From Rugosimonospora africana (GTDB lineage: Bacteria > Actinomycetota > Actinomycetes > Mycobacteriales > Micromonosporaceae), in the NCBI RefSeq assembly GCF_016862975.1, contig NZ_BONZ01000039.1, positions 62,001 through 126,000 on the forward strand: a stretch of 64,000 nt of DNA, given 5' to 3'. Position numbers and translations under genes: made by a program. The notes beneath the pieces were generated by a model, which saw only the letters and a list, made by a program, of their open reading frames with translations, did no database searches and was not told where the DNA came from. Shown here one piece after another: positions 45,461 to 54,682 of this stretch. Positions within the stretch are counted from its first letter, which is position 1, and each line of letters starts with the position of its first letter.

Positions 45461-47526
45461 AATCCCACCTGTTTGCGGATGTGACGGTTGAGAGCGGTGA
45501 TCACCTTCGGCGCGCGCGCCCGCAGATCGTCGTCGGTGAGGCGGCTCAGCGCCCGCAGATGGCTGCTCGGCTTCGAACGGCTCAGGAACAGGTAGCGATA
45601 CCAACGTAGGCGGTGGGCACGATGTGGCGCCTTCCAGAACTCCTCATCGCTACTTTCTTCACCGATAACGGCGCCCAAGGCATCCGTCTGGCGTGGCCCG
45701 GCCTCGCCCCTCTCGCGCTTCGTGTACGCCGTGTGAAAGCGTTGGAGCATGATGTAGTCGAGGTCGAGCGGCTTGGCAAAGAAGATCCCGAACCTGCGCA
45801 GATGCTTGATGATCGGCCAGAGGTCGGAATACTTCAGGCCATCATGGATGTCGTCGACGTTGTTGTAGTTGGCCAAGCCCTCCAGCGGACTGATGCCGTT
45901 GTCGACGAGCCGCTTGCACGCGTCGCGCAGCCTGGCGGGACCTGCGCCGGCGCGGCCGTAGTCGAGGTCTAGTAGCGTCGCGTGCGGGATACTCAGGTCA
46001 TTGAGCAGCTTCCACATGTGGTTCGTGTGCCGGCCGCCGAGCGGGACCACCGCGACGAACGACGGGTCGAGGTCGACGCCCTGAGCCTGCGCGATCCGCG
46101 GGATGACGAGCTGTTCGGTGTCGCCTTCGCCGAGCACGACGAATTTCGCGAAGTACAGCTCGGGGTGCGCGCGCACGGCCTCACGGACATACTTGCCCGC
46201 GGAAGTCGCGTCCGCGGGCAGCGTGATTGAGCGCACCGAAGCTGTCGCCGTCATCGGATCGCTGCGGAAGTAACGCAGGTCGTCAGGCTCGATACGCGTC
46301 AACACGCTGGCGGAGTGGCTGGACAAGACGGCCTGCGTCGCGTCGCCGGCGGCGAGCTGCCGCAGCTGGCTGACGATCCGGGAGAGGAAGAACGGCGACA
46401 AGTTGTTCTCGGGTTCCTCGACCGCGATCAGGGTCAGGTTCGGCAGCTGAGCGGCGTCCAACGTGAAGTCCGTCGGGTGCAGCCGATCATAAACGGCGGC
46501 CTCAACGTCCAGGGCCGCGGCAGTTAGTGCGAGGTGCAACAGCGACCGTTGTCCGTCGCTGAGCAGGCGAGCTGGACGCGCCCGTCCGGCGTGGTCCGGC
46601 TCGAAGACCAACTCGGTATTGCGCACCAGCTGGTCGAAATCGCCGTCGAGCAGCCGCAGCCTCGGCGACGCGTGTGTGCCAGCGTCGTGCAGTTCCTGCC
46701 ACCGCGCGCTCAAGGCGCCCTCGACAGCCTTGACGACCGGCTCATCGTCGAATTGGTCTGCCACCTGGTCGGCGTGCTCGTTAACCATTACGCGCAGCTC
46801 ATCCGACCACTGCGCGGCCCGCCATAGCCGGCCCCGCAGGAACGCGGTCACCTGACGTGCACCGTCCCGCGACGCCGGAATATAGATCATCTGAATGCGG
46901 CTGCGCTCGGCTGCTGGCAGCGGTGCGTAGTCCTCGTCGCCGTACTCTTCGGCCATGGTGCTGACCACGATGCGGGTCTCCGTGATTGTGCCGTCCACGG
47001 TGCCGTCGTCTTCCCACGTCGCTTTCAACACGATCCGGACCTTGAGTTCGCCATCGCCGTCGGCGGCCATGCGTGAGAAGAACTCCGGCACCGCCCGAGG
47101 GCTGACTGCCAATGGCTCCGGAATTTGATCGTCTTGGTCTTCGTCGAGATCGTCGTCGCCGATTTCCTCGTCGTCGCCGAGGTCGTCGTCTTCTTCGTCT
47201 TCTCCGCCGCTCTCGTCCGGCTCGTCGGCGTCTTCACCGCCGGCGTCCTGGGTGTCGTCGAGTTCAGAGAAGGCGAGCAACGCCTCGATCGTCAACTCAC
47301 GGGTGGCCGGAACATGGACTTCATCGACCGGGATATGGAAGTCTTCCGCGCGTACTGCGCGGTCCTGCCCGGTAATCCCGAAGAGTCGCAGCAGCGCCTC
47401 GCAGGCGGCGGTCTTGCCTGTGCCGTTGGTACCGATGAAGGCTGTCAGTTCCGAGCCGAGGTCGATCCTGGTGCGTCCCGACCCGAAGCACTTGAAGTTT
47501 TCCAGCACGAGCGTCTCGATGAACAT
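45457..47526 (-). CDS. OLD-family ATP-dependent endonuclease (GajA-like)
   Basis: A 689-residue protein: an N-terminal ABC-type ATPase (FIETLVLENFKCFGSGRT, Walker A GTNGTGKTA at 32-40, signature LLSDGQRSLLHLALTAA, Walker B LTLIAVEEPENNLSP, then SSHSASVLTRI). A TOPRIM nuclease domain follows (VVLGEGDTEQLVIPRIAQ near residue 464, then HATLLDLDYGRAG). Residues ~89-137 form a strongly acidic insertion (runs such as GGEDEEDDDLGDDEE) inside the ATPase domain, which is unusual. Class 2 OLD nucleases are coupled to a UvrD-like helicase, as here through a 4-bp overlap. In Gabija the nuclease senses nucleotide depletion and nicks DNA. Confidence 0.85.
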   Translation of the reverse strand: MFIETLVLENFKCFGSGRTRIDLGSELTAFIGTNGTGKTAACEALLRLFGITGQDRAVRAEDFHIPVDEVHVPATRELTIEALLAFSELDDTQDAGGEDADEPDESGGEDEEDDDLGDDEEIGDDDLDEDQDDQIPEPLAVSPRAVPEFFSRMAADGDGELKVRIVLKATWEDDGTVDGTITETRIVVSTMAEEYGDEDYAPLPAAERSRIQMIYIPASRDGARQVTAFLRGRLWRAAQWSDELRVMVNEHADQVADQFDDEPVVKAVEGALSARWQELHDAGTHASPRLRLLDGDFDQLVRNTELVFEPDHAGRARPARLLSDGQRSLLHLALTAAALDVEAAVYDRLHPTDFTLDAAQLPNLTLIAVEEPENNLSPFFLSRIVSQLRQLAAGDATQAVLSSHSASVLTRIEPDDLRYFRSDPMTATASVRSITLPADATSAGKYVREAVRAHPELYFAKFVVLGEGDTEQLVIPRIAQAQGVDLDPSFVAVVPLGGRHTNHMWKLLNDLSIPHATLLDLDYGRAGAGPARLRDACKRLVDNGISPLEGLANYNNVDDIHDGLKYSDLWPIIKHLRRFGIFFAKPLDLDYIMLQRFHTAYTKRERGEAGPRQTDALGAVIGEESSDEEFWKAPHRAHRLRWYRYLFLSRSKPSSHLRALSRLTDDDLRARAPKVITALNRHIRKQVGL

Positions 47527-47662
47527 TCCCTACTTCCCCGTACATGCGCATGGGCGGGCTTCCGCGTCGAGTGCGGTATCGGACCTACGAGGTCGCGATC
47601 ATCCTGCCATCCACTGGACCAACCGCCCATCACCCAGTCATCCATCCCGCACCGGATCTGGG

Positions 47663-47917
47663 TTAGCGCGATTCGAACCAAGGCGACACGTCGTCCGCCT
47701 CTTCCCGCCACGCAGGCGCGACCGGACTTTCGACGGAGCCGTTTAGGTGGAACGCGGGCTGCATTTGGCGCTCACCAATGGCACGACTAGCCAGACTCTG
47801 GACAGCCTCGAACCGTCCGCCGGCGGACGAAGTCGGCCGCGTCAAGCCGATGTTCACATCTTGCGCGCGATGGCCGGTAGAACCTTTCGCTGATTCAGGC
47901 ATCTGATCGTCTTCCAC
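47663..47917 (-). CDS. Small hypothetical protein
   Basis: An 84-residue frame (EDDQMPESAKGSTGHRAQDV, then ESPVAPAWREEADDVSPWFE) starts at GTG 47917 with GCGGAAAG upstream. It ends 137 bp before the OLD nuclease start on the same strand. No family is recognised. It would fill most of the divergent gap, so it must share DNA with the promoter of the GNAT-PIN gene. It may be spurious. Confidence 0.35.
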   Translation of the reverse strand: MEDDQMPESAKGSTGHRAQDVNIGLTRPTSSAGGRFEAVQSLASRAIGERQMQPAFHLNGSVESPVAPAWREEADDVSPWFESR

Positions 47918-47947
47918 TTTCCGCGTTCAATCGGGCACACTGCGTCT

Positions 47948-50020
47948 ATGTCGTTGGATCATGTCGCGTCCAAACCAGCACAGGTGCGGCTCGCAGTGGC
48001 AGGCCCGGACGATAGCTCTGCCATCGAGGAGGCCATCCAGCTCGGCAACTCCGCCCGCGCATCGTTGGGGCTTATGCGCGTCGCCGTCTATCACGAGGCC
48101 GCGATCAACGGCACCCTTCTACTCGCCTACTCGGCTGACCGGGTCGTAGGGTACGCGCTGTACGCGCTGGCGCGCCGCCGAGTCCGACTGAACCATCTGT
48201 GCGTGGACAAGGCGTTCCAGAAGGAAGGGATCGCTCGCCTCCTTGTCGATCATCTGAGTGAGCGTCACGCCGACCATCTGGGAATTTCGGCGCGGTGCCG
48301 CCATGACTACAACCTCGGCGCGTTCTGGATCAAGCTGGGCTTCACTCAGATCGGTGAACGCCGAGGACGCAGCAGGGACGGCCACATCCTCATCGACTGG
48401 TGGCGAGACCATCACCATCCCCACCTATTCACCGCCGACGCCGAGACCGTACTTGTACGTGCCGCCGTGGACACCATGGTGCTCCGAGATCTGGCGGAGC
48501 GCGGACGGACGGACGGCGAGGAATCACGGGCGCTCTTGGAGGACCACCTGGTCGGTCTTCTCGAACTGGTCCGAACTGCGGCGCTCGATGCCGAGATCGA
48601 CCGCATGCAGGGAGCGCTCCGTGCCCAGTGCACGCGACGGGCCCAGCCTTTCACTCCAGCGCGCGGTGAAGCCGCCCACGTCGCTGCCGCGACGAGCGAA
48701 CTGCTCACCATCGCGCGCAAGAGGTACCCGGCGTATCCTGCCGACGATCAGGATGTACTTGACCTTCAGCACGTGGCAGAGGCCATTGCCGCCAAGCTCA
48801 ACGTGTTCATCACCCGCGATCGCCGCCTCACCGAGGCCCTCAGCTCAGGCGCCGAATCGCACGGGTTGAGAATCATGCGTCCCGCCGATGTCATCGTCTA
48901 CATCGATGAACTTGTCGATGCCGAGTCCTACCGACCGGCCGAGTTACTCAACACCGCGTACGAGCTGCGCCAGGTGGGAAGCGGGCAGGACGGTCAGCTA
49001 CTCACGTTGACGAGCCGAGCAGCAGATGAGAAACCTCGACACCTTGCCGAAGCCCTGAGACAGCTAGCACTTGCGGGCCATGCCCGGATCGCCCTATACG
49101 GGCCGTCCGGCGAGGTCGTCGCGGCCTACTGCGCGGTTCCGTCGGACGGCGTCCTTTGGGTGCCGCTGCTCCGCGTCGCCAACGCTCCGGTCGCCGACAC
49201 GATGGCACGACAGCTACTGTTCCATCTACGCAGGTTGGCACGCGACAGCGCAGCCTCCATCATCCGCATCGACGACTCCTACAGATCACCGCAGGTGCGG
49301 CTCGCCGCACTCAACGACGGCTTCCAGGAAACCGAGACCGAGCTGTACGGATATGCCGTCCCCGCCATCGGCTCAGCTGCAGAAATTGAACACCACGTAG
49401 TGCGCGTCGCGCGCCAGGCGAAGGTACCCGAACCGCCAGCGCTAAGATCAGGTATGCCCGCTGTCGTCGCTGCTGAGCTGGAACGAATCTGGTGGCCTGC
49501 GAGGATCACGGACAGCCAACTACCCACCTATCTCATACCGATACAGCAGGCATTCTCAGCCGATCTACTCGGCGTCCCGACCGGACTCCTGCCACGAAGC
49601 GACGCGCTTGGCCTCACCCGCGAGCATGTCTACTACAAGCGTCCAGGCGGCAATCAGGTCACGGCACCCGCACGCCTACTCTGGTACATGAGTCAGGGAG
49701 GCACGACCGTCCCGGGCCCCGCCGCGGTCATCGCATGCTCCCAGCTTGACGCCGTGGTCACCGCGACTCCCGACGAACTCCACAGCCGATTCCAACACCT
49801 CGGCGTGTGGGATAAAAACACCATCCGTAAGGCCGCCCGCGGCGATCGCGTCCAAGCACTGCGCTTCAGCAACACGGAAGTCTTCCCGACCTCAGTTCCT
49901 CGCCACCGCATGCGTGCATTGGCGCAACGCTACGGCTTGCCTGGCCATGCTCCCCAAGGCCCCCTCCGGATCCCTACGGAGCTGTTCACCGCCATCTACG
50001 AGGAAGGCCGCGTCAAGTGA
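47948..50020 (+). CDS. GNAT acetyltransferase-PIN fusion protein
   Basis: A 690-residue multidomain protein. Residues ~12-150 form a GNAT domain (RVAVYHEAAINGTLLLAYSA, RLNHLCVDKAFQKEGIARLL, LGISARCRHDYNLGAFWIKL). Residues ~160-310 are PIN-like: AVDTMVLRDL, a mid-domain acidic helix, DLQHVAEAIAAKLNVFITRD with the typical final acid. The next part (LAEALRQLALAGHARIALYG, then VVAAYCAVPSDGVLWVPLLR) resembles a second, degenerate GNAT-like fold. The C-terminus (ARLLWYMSQGGTTVPGPAAV, RFSNTEVFPTSVPRHRMR) looks PUA/EVE-like. A toxin acting on RNA or acetylating tRNA would fit. Stop and next start overlap by 4 bp. Confidence 0.75.
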   Translation: MSLDHVASKPAQVRLAVAGPDDSSAIEEAIQLGNSARASLGLMRVAVYHEAAINGTLLLAYSADRVVGYALYALARRRVRLNHLCVDKAFQKEGIARLLVDHLSERHADHLGISARCRHDYNLGAFWIKLGFTQIGERRGRSRDGHILIDWWRDHHHPHLFTADAETVLVRAAVDTMVLRDLAERGRTDGEESRALLEDHLVGLLELVRTAALDAEIDRMQGALRAQCTRRAQPFTPARGEAAHVAAATSELLTIARKRYPAYPADDQDVLDLQHVAEAIAAKLNVFITRDRRLTEALSSGAESHGLRIMRPADVIVYIDELVDAESYRPAELLNTAYELRQVGSGQDGQLLTLTSRAADEKPRHLAEALRQLALAGHARIALYGPSGEVVAAYCAVPSDGVLWVPLLRVANAPVADTMARQLLFHLRRLARDSAASIIRIDDSYRSPQVRLAALNDGFQETETELYGYAVPAIGSAAEIEHHVVRVARQAKVPEPPALRSGMPAVVAAELERIWWPARITDSQLPTYLIPIQQAFSADLLGVPTGLLPRSDALGLTREHVYYKRPGGNQVTAPARLLWYMSQGGTTVPGPAAVIACSQLDAVVTATPDELHSRFQHLGVWDKNTIRKAARGDRVQALRFSNTEVFPTSVPRHRMRALAQRYGLPGHAPQGPLRIPTELFTAIYEEGRVK

Positions 50021-50448
50021 CAGTCCAACGGACGCTCTTGCTCTCACTTCGGCCTCGGTTCGCCGACGCCATCCTCAATGGCACCAAGACAATCGAGATC
50101 CGCCGCCGTCCCGTGAACACCGCCTCGGGAACACCCATCATCTTGTACGCCAGCTCTCCGATGATGGCCGTCGTCGGGACCGCGCAGCTCGCCGGCGTCG
50201 ACGTTTACACGCCCGAGACCGCGTGGCGAAAATATCGCCGGACGTTCGGACTCACCCGAGCAGAGTATGACGCATACCTCGACGGCAGCGACGTCGCTTA
50301 CCTGCTAGGTCTCCACCGCGTGAACTCGCTCAACGAGCCACTGCCTCTACGACACCTGCGCGAGGAAGGTCCATTCAGACCACCGCAGAGTTTCCGCTAC
50401 ATCGCGGCATCCGACCCGTCCCGCCTCAAAAACCTTGTGCCTGCCTGA
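50017..50448 (+). CDS. ASCH/PUA-like domain protein
   Basis: A 143-residue protein: TLLLSLRPRFADAILNGTKT, then IEIRRRPVNTASGTPIILYA, and MAVVGTAQLAGVDVYTPETA. This is the ASCH signature (LxLxPxxxxxILxGxKxxExR). The fold binds RNA or modified nucleotides. It starts at GTG 50017 in the stop of the GNAT-PIN gene and lies 17 bp before the PIN gene, so all three are one unit. In such a unit it may bind the nucleic acid target or neutralise the PIN nucleases. Confidence 0.85.
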   Translation: MTVQRTLLLSLRPRFADAILNGTKTIEIRRRPVNTASGTPIILYASSPMMAVVGTAQLAGVDVYTPETAWRKYRRTFGLTRAEYDAYLDGSDVAYLLGLHRVNSLNEPLPLRHLREEGPFRPPQSFRYIAASDPSRLKNLVPA

Positions 50449-50465
50449 AACGAGAGTCCGCAGCC

Positions 50466-51581
50466 GTGATCCTGGTTTACCCCGACGCGAATGCCCTTCA
50501 CGGGGACCCCCTGCTACTCAAACCGCTCGGTCAACAGTTGGTTGACCTCGTTGAAGCCGGTGCCTGCGCGCTCCACTTCTCCCCGGTTGTAGTGGCTGAA
50601 CTTGACCGCACTACGGGCGATGACCTCGCTGGCGAGCACGCCGCTCTCGTAACGCGTATCAGGAACATGGGTCAGCGCTACCACGGATCTGTGGAAGACC
50701 TCCTGACCAACTTAGAGTCGATGAAGTCGGATGCGCGGGATCGAATCGTCGCACGTCGTCAGCAACTCGCCGGCACGCGCGGCGTTCTCGTCGAAGAGTG
50801 GCCGACCAACTCAGTGCAGGAGATCGTTGAGCGAGAACTGGCACGCCGACGGCCGTTCATCGACAAGGAGAACGTCGGCACGATCGGCCACCGAGATACC
50901 GTCATCTGGCTTGGTTTGCTGGCGTTGGCCGTCACTCGCCCCGATGACACCGTCGTATTCGTCACCAAAGACAAGGGATTCCTCGGTAGTAAGGGTGACC
51001 TGCATTCCGATCTTGAAGCAGATCTGGCTCAGCACGGCGTCCAAGCTTCCCGCGTCAAGGCGATGCCCGATCTCTTCTCGGTCATCAACGTACTGCGTAC
51101 CCAGGTCGAGGCCGACCAGCGGCGAGCTACTGCACATGCGGCGATTCGACAGGCGTTGCATGAGTACAACAAGGAGCTGATGGCGCTGCAGTGGGGTTGG
51201 GAGTTCGATCTCCGCGACGGCGGGCTAGCCAGGCCCGACATCGACGCGGATCTGCCGCCCGAGATGGAGACGGTCACCGTCAGCTTCATTGAAAGCGAAT
51301 TCGACGTCGCCGTTGAGCCAAGCGTTGCAGAGAACGACAAGCCGCTCCGCTGCACGTACAAAGTGGACATCAGCTTCGACGGTGTCATGACCAAGAGCGA
51401 ATGGTATGGCAACGACTACTCGCGCCTGGAGCTGTGGGACTCAGACCTCAACGATCAATACGTAAGCGTGGAGGCATACAGGGTCCTGGAACTGATCGCC
51501 GAGGTGACCTACGACCCAGCGGTCGAGGAGGCGCACGTCGATCACATCGTTGGCAGTCATGTCGTCAGCGACTCATACTAG
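50466..51581 (+). CDS. PIN-domain (DUF4935-type) protein
   Basis: A 371-residue protein. The N-terminal PIN domain has the first acid in LVYPDANALHGDPL, VVVAELDRTTGD, the conserved D in GHRDTVIWLGLLALAVTRPD, and VFVTKDKGFLGSKGDL. The C-terminal ~130 residues are a beta-rich region (METVTVSFIESEFDVAV, then YKVDISFDGVMTKSEWYG), as in DUF4935 relatives. PIN domains are usually RNases of toxin systems. No small antitoxin is beside it; its partners are the ASCH and GNAT-PIN proteins upstream. A GTG start at 50466 follows GAGAGTCCGCAGCC. Confidence 0.85.
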   Translation: MILVYPDANALHGDPLLLKPLGQQLVDLVEAGACALHFSPVVVAELDRTTGDDLAGEHAALVTRIRNMGQRYHGSVEDLLTNLESMKSDARDRIVARRQQLAGTRGVLVEEWPTNSVQEIVERELARRRPFIDKENVGTIGHRDTVIWLGLLALAVTRPDDTVVFVTKDKGFLGSKGDLHSDLEADLAQHGVQASRVKAMPDLFSVINVLRTQVEADQRRATAHAAIRQALHEYNKELMALQWGWEFDLRDGGLARPDIDADLPPEMETVTVSFIESEFDVAVEPSVAENDKPLRCTYKVDISFDGVMTKSEWYGNDYSRLELWDSDLNDQYVSVEAYRVLELIAEVTYDPAVEEAHVDHIVGSHVVSDSY

Positions 51582-51755
51582 GACGATCATTTTGAAATCC
51601 GCACGCCGTGGCTGAGTGCGTAACCACTCTGGTGTGACCCCGCTTGACAGGACCAGAGACCCTCCAGCCGAGCCGACCAGATCGCTGTCAACGCCGGCCG
51701 AACCTTGACCACCTAGTGCCGGTTGAATTCTGACCCCCTGCATGTTGGTTGATCT

Positions 51756-52553
51756 TTATTCGTCGGTTGTGGTTGCGGCTGGCACGCGACCGAGGTCGCG
51801 GTCCTTGAGCCGGTAGCTGTCGCCTTTGAGGGCGATGACCTCGGCGTGGTGGACGAGACGGTCGATCATGGCGGCTGCGACGACGTCGTCGCCGAAGACC
51901 TCGCCCCAGCGGCCGAAGACCTTGTTGCTCGTCACGATCAGGCTGGCTCGTTCGTAGCGGCTGGAGACCAGTTGGAAGAACAGGTTCGCCGCCTCGGGCT
52001 CGAACGGGATGTAGCCCACCTCGTCGACGACCAGCAGCGGATAGCGGCCCAGTCGGGCGAGTTCGGCTTGTAGCCGGCCGGCGTGGTGAGCCTCGGCGAG
52101 GCGGGCCACCCACTCGGCCGCAGTCGCGAACAAGACCCGGTGGGCGGCCTGACAGGCCCGCATCGCCAACCCGATGGCCAGGTGAGTCTTGCCAGTGCCG
52201 GGTGGGCCGAGGAACACGACATTCTGTTTCTCAGCAACAAAATCGAGGGTGCCCAGGTGAGCAATGACATCACGTTTGAGTCCGCGGGCGTGCTCGAAGT
52301 CGAACTCCTCCAACGACTTCCGTGCCGGGAACCGGGCCGCGCGGATCCGCCCCTCGCCGCCGTGCGATTCCCGGGCCGAGACCTCCCGTTGCAGACAGGC
52401 AACCAGGAACTCCTCGTGCGACCATGACTCGGCCCGAGCCCGCTCCGCGAGCCGCGACACCGACTCACGCAGCGTCGGCGCCTTCAACGCCCGGGTCAGA
52501 AATACGATCTCAGCGTTCAGGTCGCGATGAGTGGCCTTGGCGGTGACCATCAC
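51756..52553 (-). CDS. istB: IstB-like ATPase of the IS21 element
   Basis: A 265-residue AAA+ helper: RDLNAEIVFLTRALKAPTLR, LQREVSARESHGGEGRIRAA, Walker A NVVFLGPPGTGKTHLAIGLA, Walker B YPLLVVDEVGYIPFEPEAAN, sensor region SLIVTSNKVFGRW and the closing MIDRLVHHAEVIALKGDSYR. It selects target DNA for the IstA transposase. The GTG at 52553 overlaps the istA stop by 4 bp (GTGA); an ATG at 52550 is the alternative. Confidence 0.93.
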   Translation of the reverse strand: MMVTAKATHRDLNAEIVFLTRALKAPTLRESVSRLAERARAESWSHEEFLVACLQREVSARESHGGEGRIRAARFPARKSLEEFDFEHARGLKRDVIAHLGTLDFVAEKQNVVFLGPPGTGKTHLAIGLAMRACQAAHRVLFATAAEWVARLAEAHHAGRLQAELARLGRYPLLVVDEVGYIPFEPEAANLFFQLVSSRYERASLIVTSNKVFGRWGEVFGDDVVAAAMIDRLVHHAEVIALKGDSYRLKDRDLGRVPAATTTDE

Positions 52554-53788
52554 GCCACCCCCTGCTCGTCCAGGCCCAGCGCGGTGTCGTAGTCGGCCAG
52601 GCACCGGGTCTCGACCTCATGCTGCGTCGTGGGTCGTGCAATGCCCAGCCGTTCGCGACGCAACGCCTTCGCCGCGGCGACGTGCTGCGGATCGGACACG
52701 CTCTGGTGCCTGGCCCATAGACGGGCATGGTCGGCGACCTGCCGCCCGTCGCAGAAGACCCGCACCTGGACCAGGTCCGCGATGACCTCGACCCGGCGGC
52801 CGATGACCGACGGGTGCACCGAGTAGTCGTTGCTGTCCAACCGGATGTAATGATCGCGGGCCAGCCTCGTGCTGGTTCGCCATCCCGTTACCGGCGGCAC
52901 TGGCGGTAGCGCCAGCATCGCGGCCCGGTCCGCGGCGATCCGGTCGCTGGGCGCGCATCCCAACGCCCGACGGACCCGCCGATTGGTCAGGTCCAGCCAT
53001 GACTGGACCTGCGCATTGAAGTCCGCCGGCGAGGCGAACATGCGGCCGGGCAGGAAGGACCGTTCCAGGTAGTCGTGGGCCCGCTCGATCAGGCCCTTCG
53101 CTTCCGGATCGCCGGGGCGACAGACCAGCACCTTGACGCCCAGCGTTCCCCGGAACGCCTGGCAGTCTCGGGTCAGCTCACTGCGGCCTGCACGCCACCG
53201 TCCGATTGCGCCCTCACCGTCCCAGACCAGGACCCGGGGCACCGCCTGCAACCCGGCCAGATGCTGCCACCAGCCGGCGAACAGGTCCTCCGCGCTACGG
53301 GTAGGGATCAGCAGCGCCGACAGCCAGCGGGAGTACCCCGTCACCATCGTCAGCACCGGCAGCTGCGTCGCGGTCCGCGTCTGCCCGCACCCGACCGGCA
53401 CCGCGATGTCCGGAAACCAGAAGTCGCACTGCGCGATCTCACCGGCCGCATAGCTCGTGCGGCTGGCCGGATCCGGCGGCAGATACACCGTCCGCAACTC
53501 CCGCACCCGATCGGCGAATACCGTCCGCCCACGAGTCCAGCCCACCCGCTCAGCGATCACCGTCGCCGGCATCGTCGGGTACGCCTTGAGTAGCTCTCGG
53601 ATCTGCGACTCAAAGGCGTCAACGATCGATCCAGCCGGCTTCCGTTGGTACTTCGGTGGCCTATCCGCCGCCAGCGCGGCACGCACCGTGTTCCTCGAAA
53701 TCTTCAACACCCGCGCGATCATCTTGATCGGCAAGCCCTCTGCCCGATGCAACCTGCGGATCTCAGCCCAGTCCTCCACGGACAACAC
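52550..53788 (-). CDS. istA: IstA-like transposase of the IS21 element
   Basis: A 412-residue DDE transposase from GTG 53788, preceded by GGAGGTGAAGG. An N-terminal helix-turn-helix (EIRRLHRAEGLPIKMIARVL, then ISRNTVRAAL) leads to the catalytic core: AQCDFWFPDIAVPVG (first D), VLVWDGEGAIGRW (second D), and EAKGLIERAHDYLERSFLPG (E). The C-terminus (YSVHPSVIGRRVEVIADLVQ) matches the family. An ATG upstream at 53863 lies inside the terminal repeats and is unlikely. Confidence 0.93.
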   Translation of the reverse strand: MLSVEDWAEIRRLHRAEGLPIKMIARVLKISRNTVRAALAADRPPKYQRKPAGSIVDAFESQIRELLKAYPTMPATVIAERVGWTRGRTVFADRVRELRTVYLPPDPASRTSYAAGEIAQCDFWFPDIAVPVGCGQTRTATQLPVLTMVTGYSRWLSALLIPTRSAEDLFAGWWQHLAGLQAVPRVLVWDGEGAIGRWRAGRSELTRDCQAFRGTLGVKVLVCRPGDPEAKGLIERAHDYLERSFLPGRMFASPADFNAQVQSWLDLTNRRVRRALGCAPSDRIAADRAAMLALPPVPPVTGWRTSTRLARDHYIRLDSNDYSVHPSVIGRRVEVIADLVQVRVFCDGRQVADHARLWARHQSVSDPQHVAAAKALRRERLGIARPTTQHEVETRCLADYDTALGLDEQGVA

Positions 53789-53887
53789 CCCTTCACCTCC
53801 CGGCTCGGCACGAGCCAGGAGAACTGGCAGGGGGTCAAAATTCCGCCGGTGGCAAGGGGTCATTTTTCACGCGACGCCGACAATCGC

Positions 53888-54382
53888 TCGGCTCGGGTTC
53901 CGCGCTTGGGCGTCTTCTACGCGTCGAGACGGTACCCGTTGAGCTCGCGTCCGCTGGTACCACCACCCGAACCGGGCTCACATGACCAGGTCTCGAACTA
54001 CGCCTGCCCTAGCAGGTACCGGGCCTACGACGCGTCAGCGGCCGGGGCCGCCAACATGCTCGTCGTGCCTGGTCTGGGCCAGGAACCCTCCTGTCACTGC
54101 GATGCCAATGGTGTTCGCGGTTTCCGCAAGGCCCCGAAGGACCCGCTTAAGACGAACCATGCGTCCCCGCCTCCTTCCGATGCTCTTCCCCGGCGTATGA
54201 GGTCCTGTCTCATTCGATTCGTCCAGGAACGACTTCAGGAGAGTTCCACACACAGTCACACACATCACAGTCAAGCCGACTCGAACGGACACGCCCGACC
54301 CAGGCCACGCACGACGTACCCGGCCATAATAGCCGAGCCATCAGCCGGTTTCGCCAAGGCAAAACGCTGTACCGTCCCCTGG
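53888..54382. other. Intergenic stretch, no firm gene
   Basis: About 490 bp right of the IS21 insertion. A minus-strand frame around 54035-54160 reads VRLKRVLRGLAETANTIGIA but has no family match or good start. The IS21 element split whatever stood here. Confidence 0.3.
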
Positions 54383-54682
54383 TCACCGCTGCGCCAGCAG
54401 CCCGTTGGTGTGTCTGGGTAGTACCTGTTGCCACGTTTCTTGATCGACTTTCATCTCTGGAAGCATGGCAGATACCGCAGCGTCTGGGTTGTCGATGCCG
54501 CGCTGGCGCAGCGCTCCGACCAGGGCGTGGAAAACGAAGGGTGGCGACGATGCGAGGCCGGTGGCGGTCGCCTCAGCGAGTTGGCCAAGGTAGTTGTCGG
54601 GAACAGGTGTACCACCCTCGTGAGTGGCGCTGCGTGCTGACGAGTAAAGACAACGGCCGCCCCTGGCCAGGTCCGAGATCAA
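54383..54682 (-). CDS. Small hypothetical protein coupled to the HNH gene
   Basis: A 99-residue frame starting TTG at 54682 inside the stop of the HNH gene (TTGA overlap). The residues DNYLGQLAEATATGLASSPP, then FVFHALVGALRQRGIDNPDA, and SAMLPEMKVDQETWQQVLP form a plausible small helical protein. No family is known to me. The 4-bp overlap favours a real coupled gene, but the N-terminal 20 residues look non-native, so it could also be a remnant. Confidence 0.45.
   Translation of the reverse strand: MISDLARGGRCLYSSARSATHEGGTPVPDNYLGQLAEATATGLASSPPFVFHALVGALRQRGIDNPDAAVSAMLPEMKVDQETWQQVLPRHTNGLLAQR

Larger units (their letters stand above)
51681..53887 (-). mobile_element. IS21-family insertion sequence with 5-bp target duplication
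   Basis: The element runs 51686-53882 with TGTC...GACA ends. Left and right ends carry related arrays of repeats (GAATTCTGACCCCCTGC left; GAATTTTGACCCCCTGC right, inverted). The 5 bp ATCGC occurs directly outside both ends (51681-51685 and 53883-53887). istA and istB are intact. The ends, the flanking duplication and the genes together mark a complete, relatively recent insertion. Confidence 0.88.
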
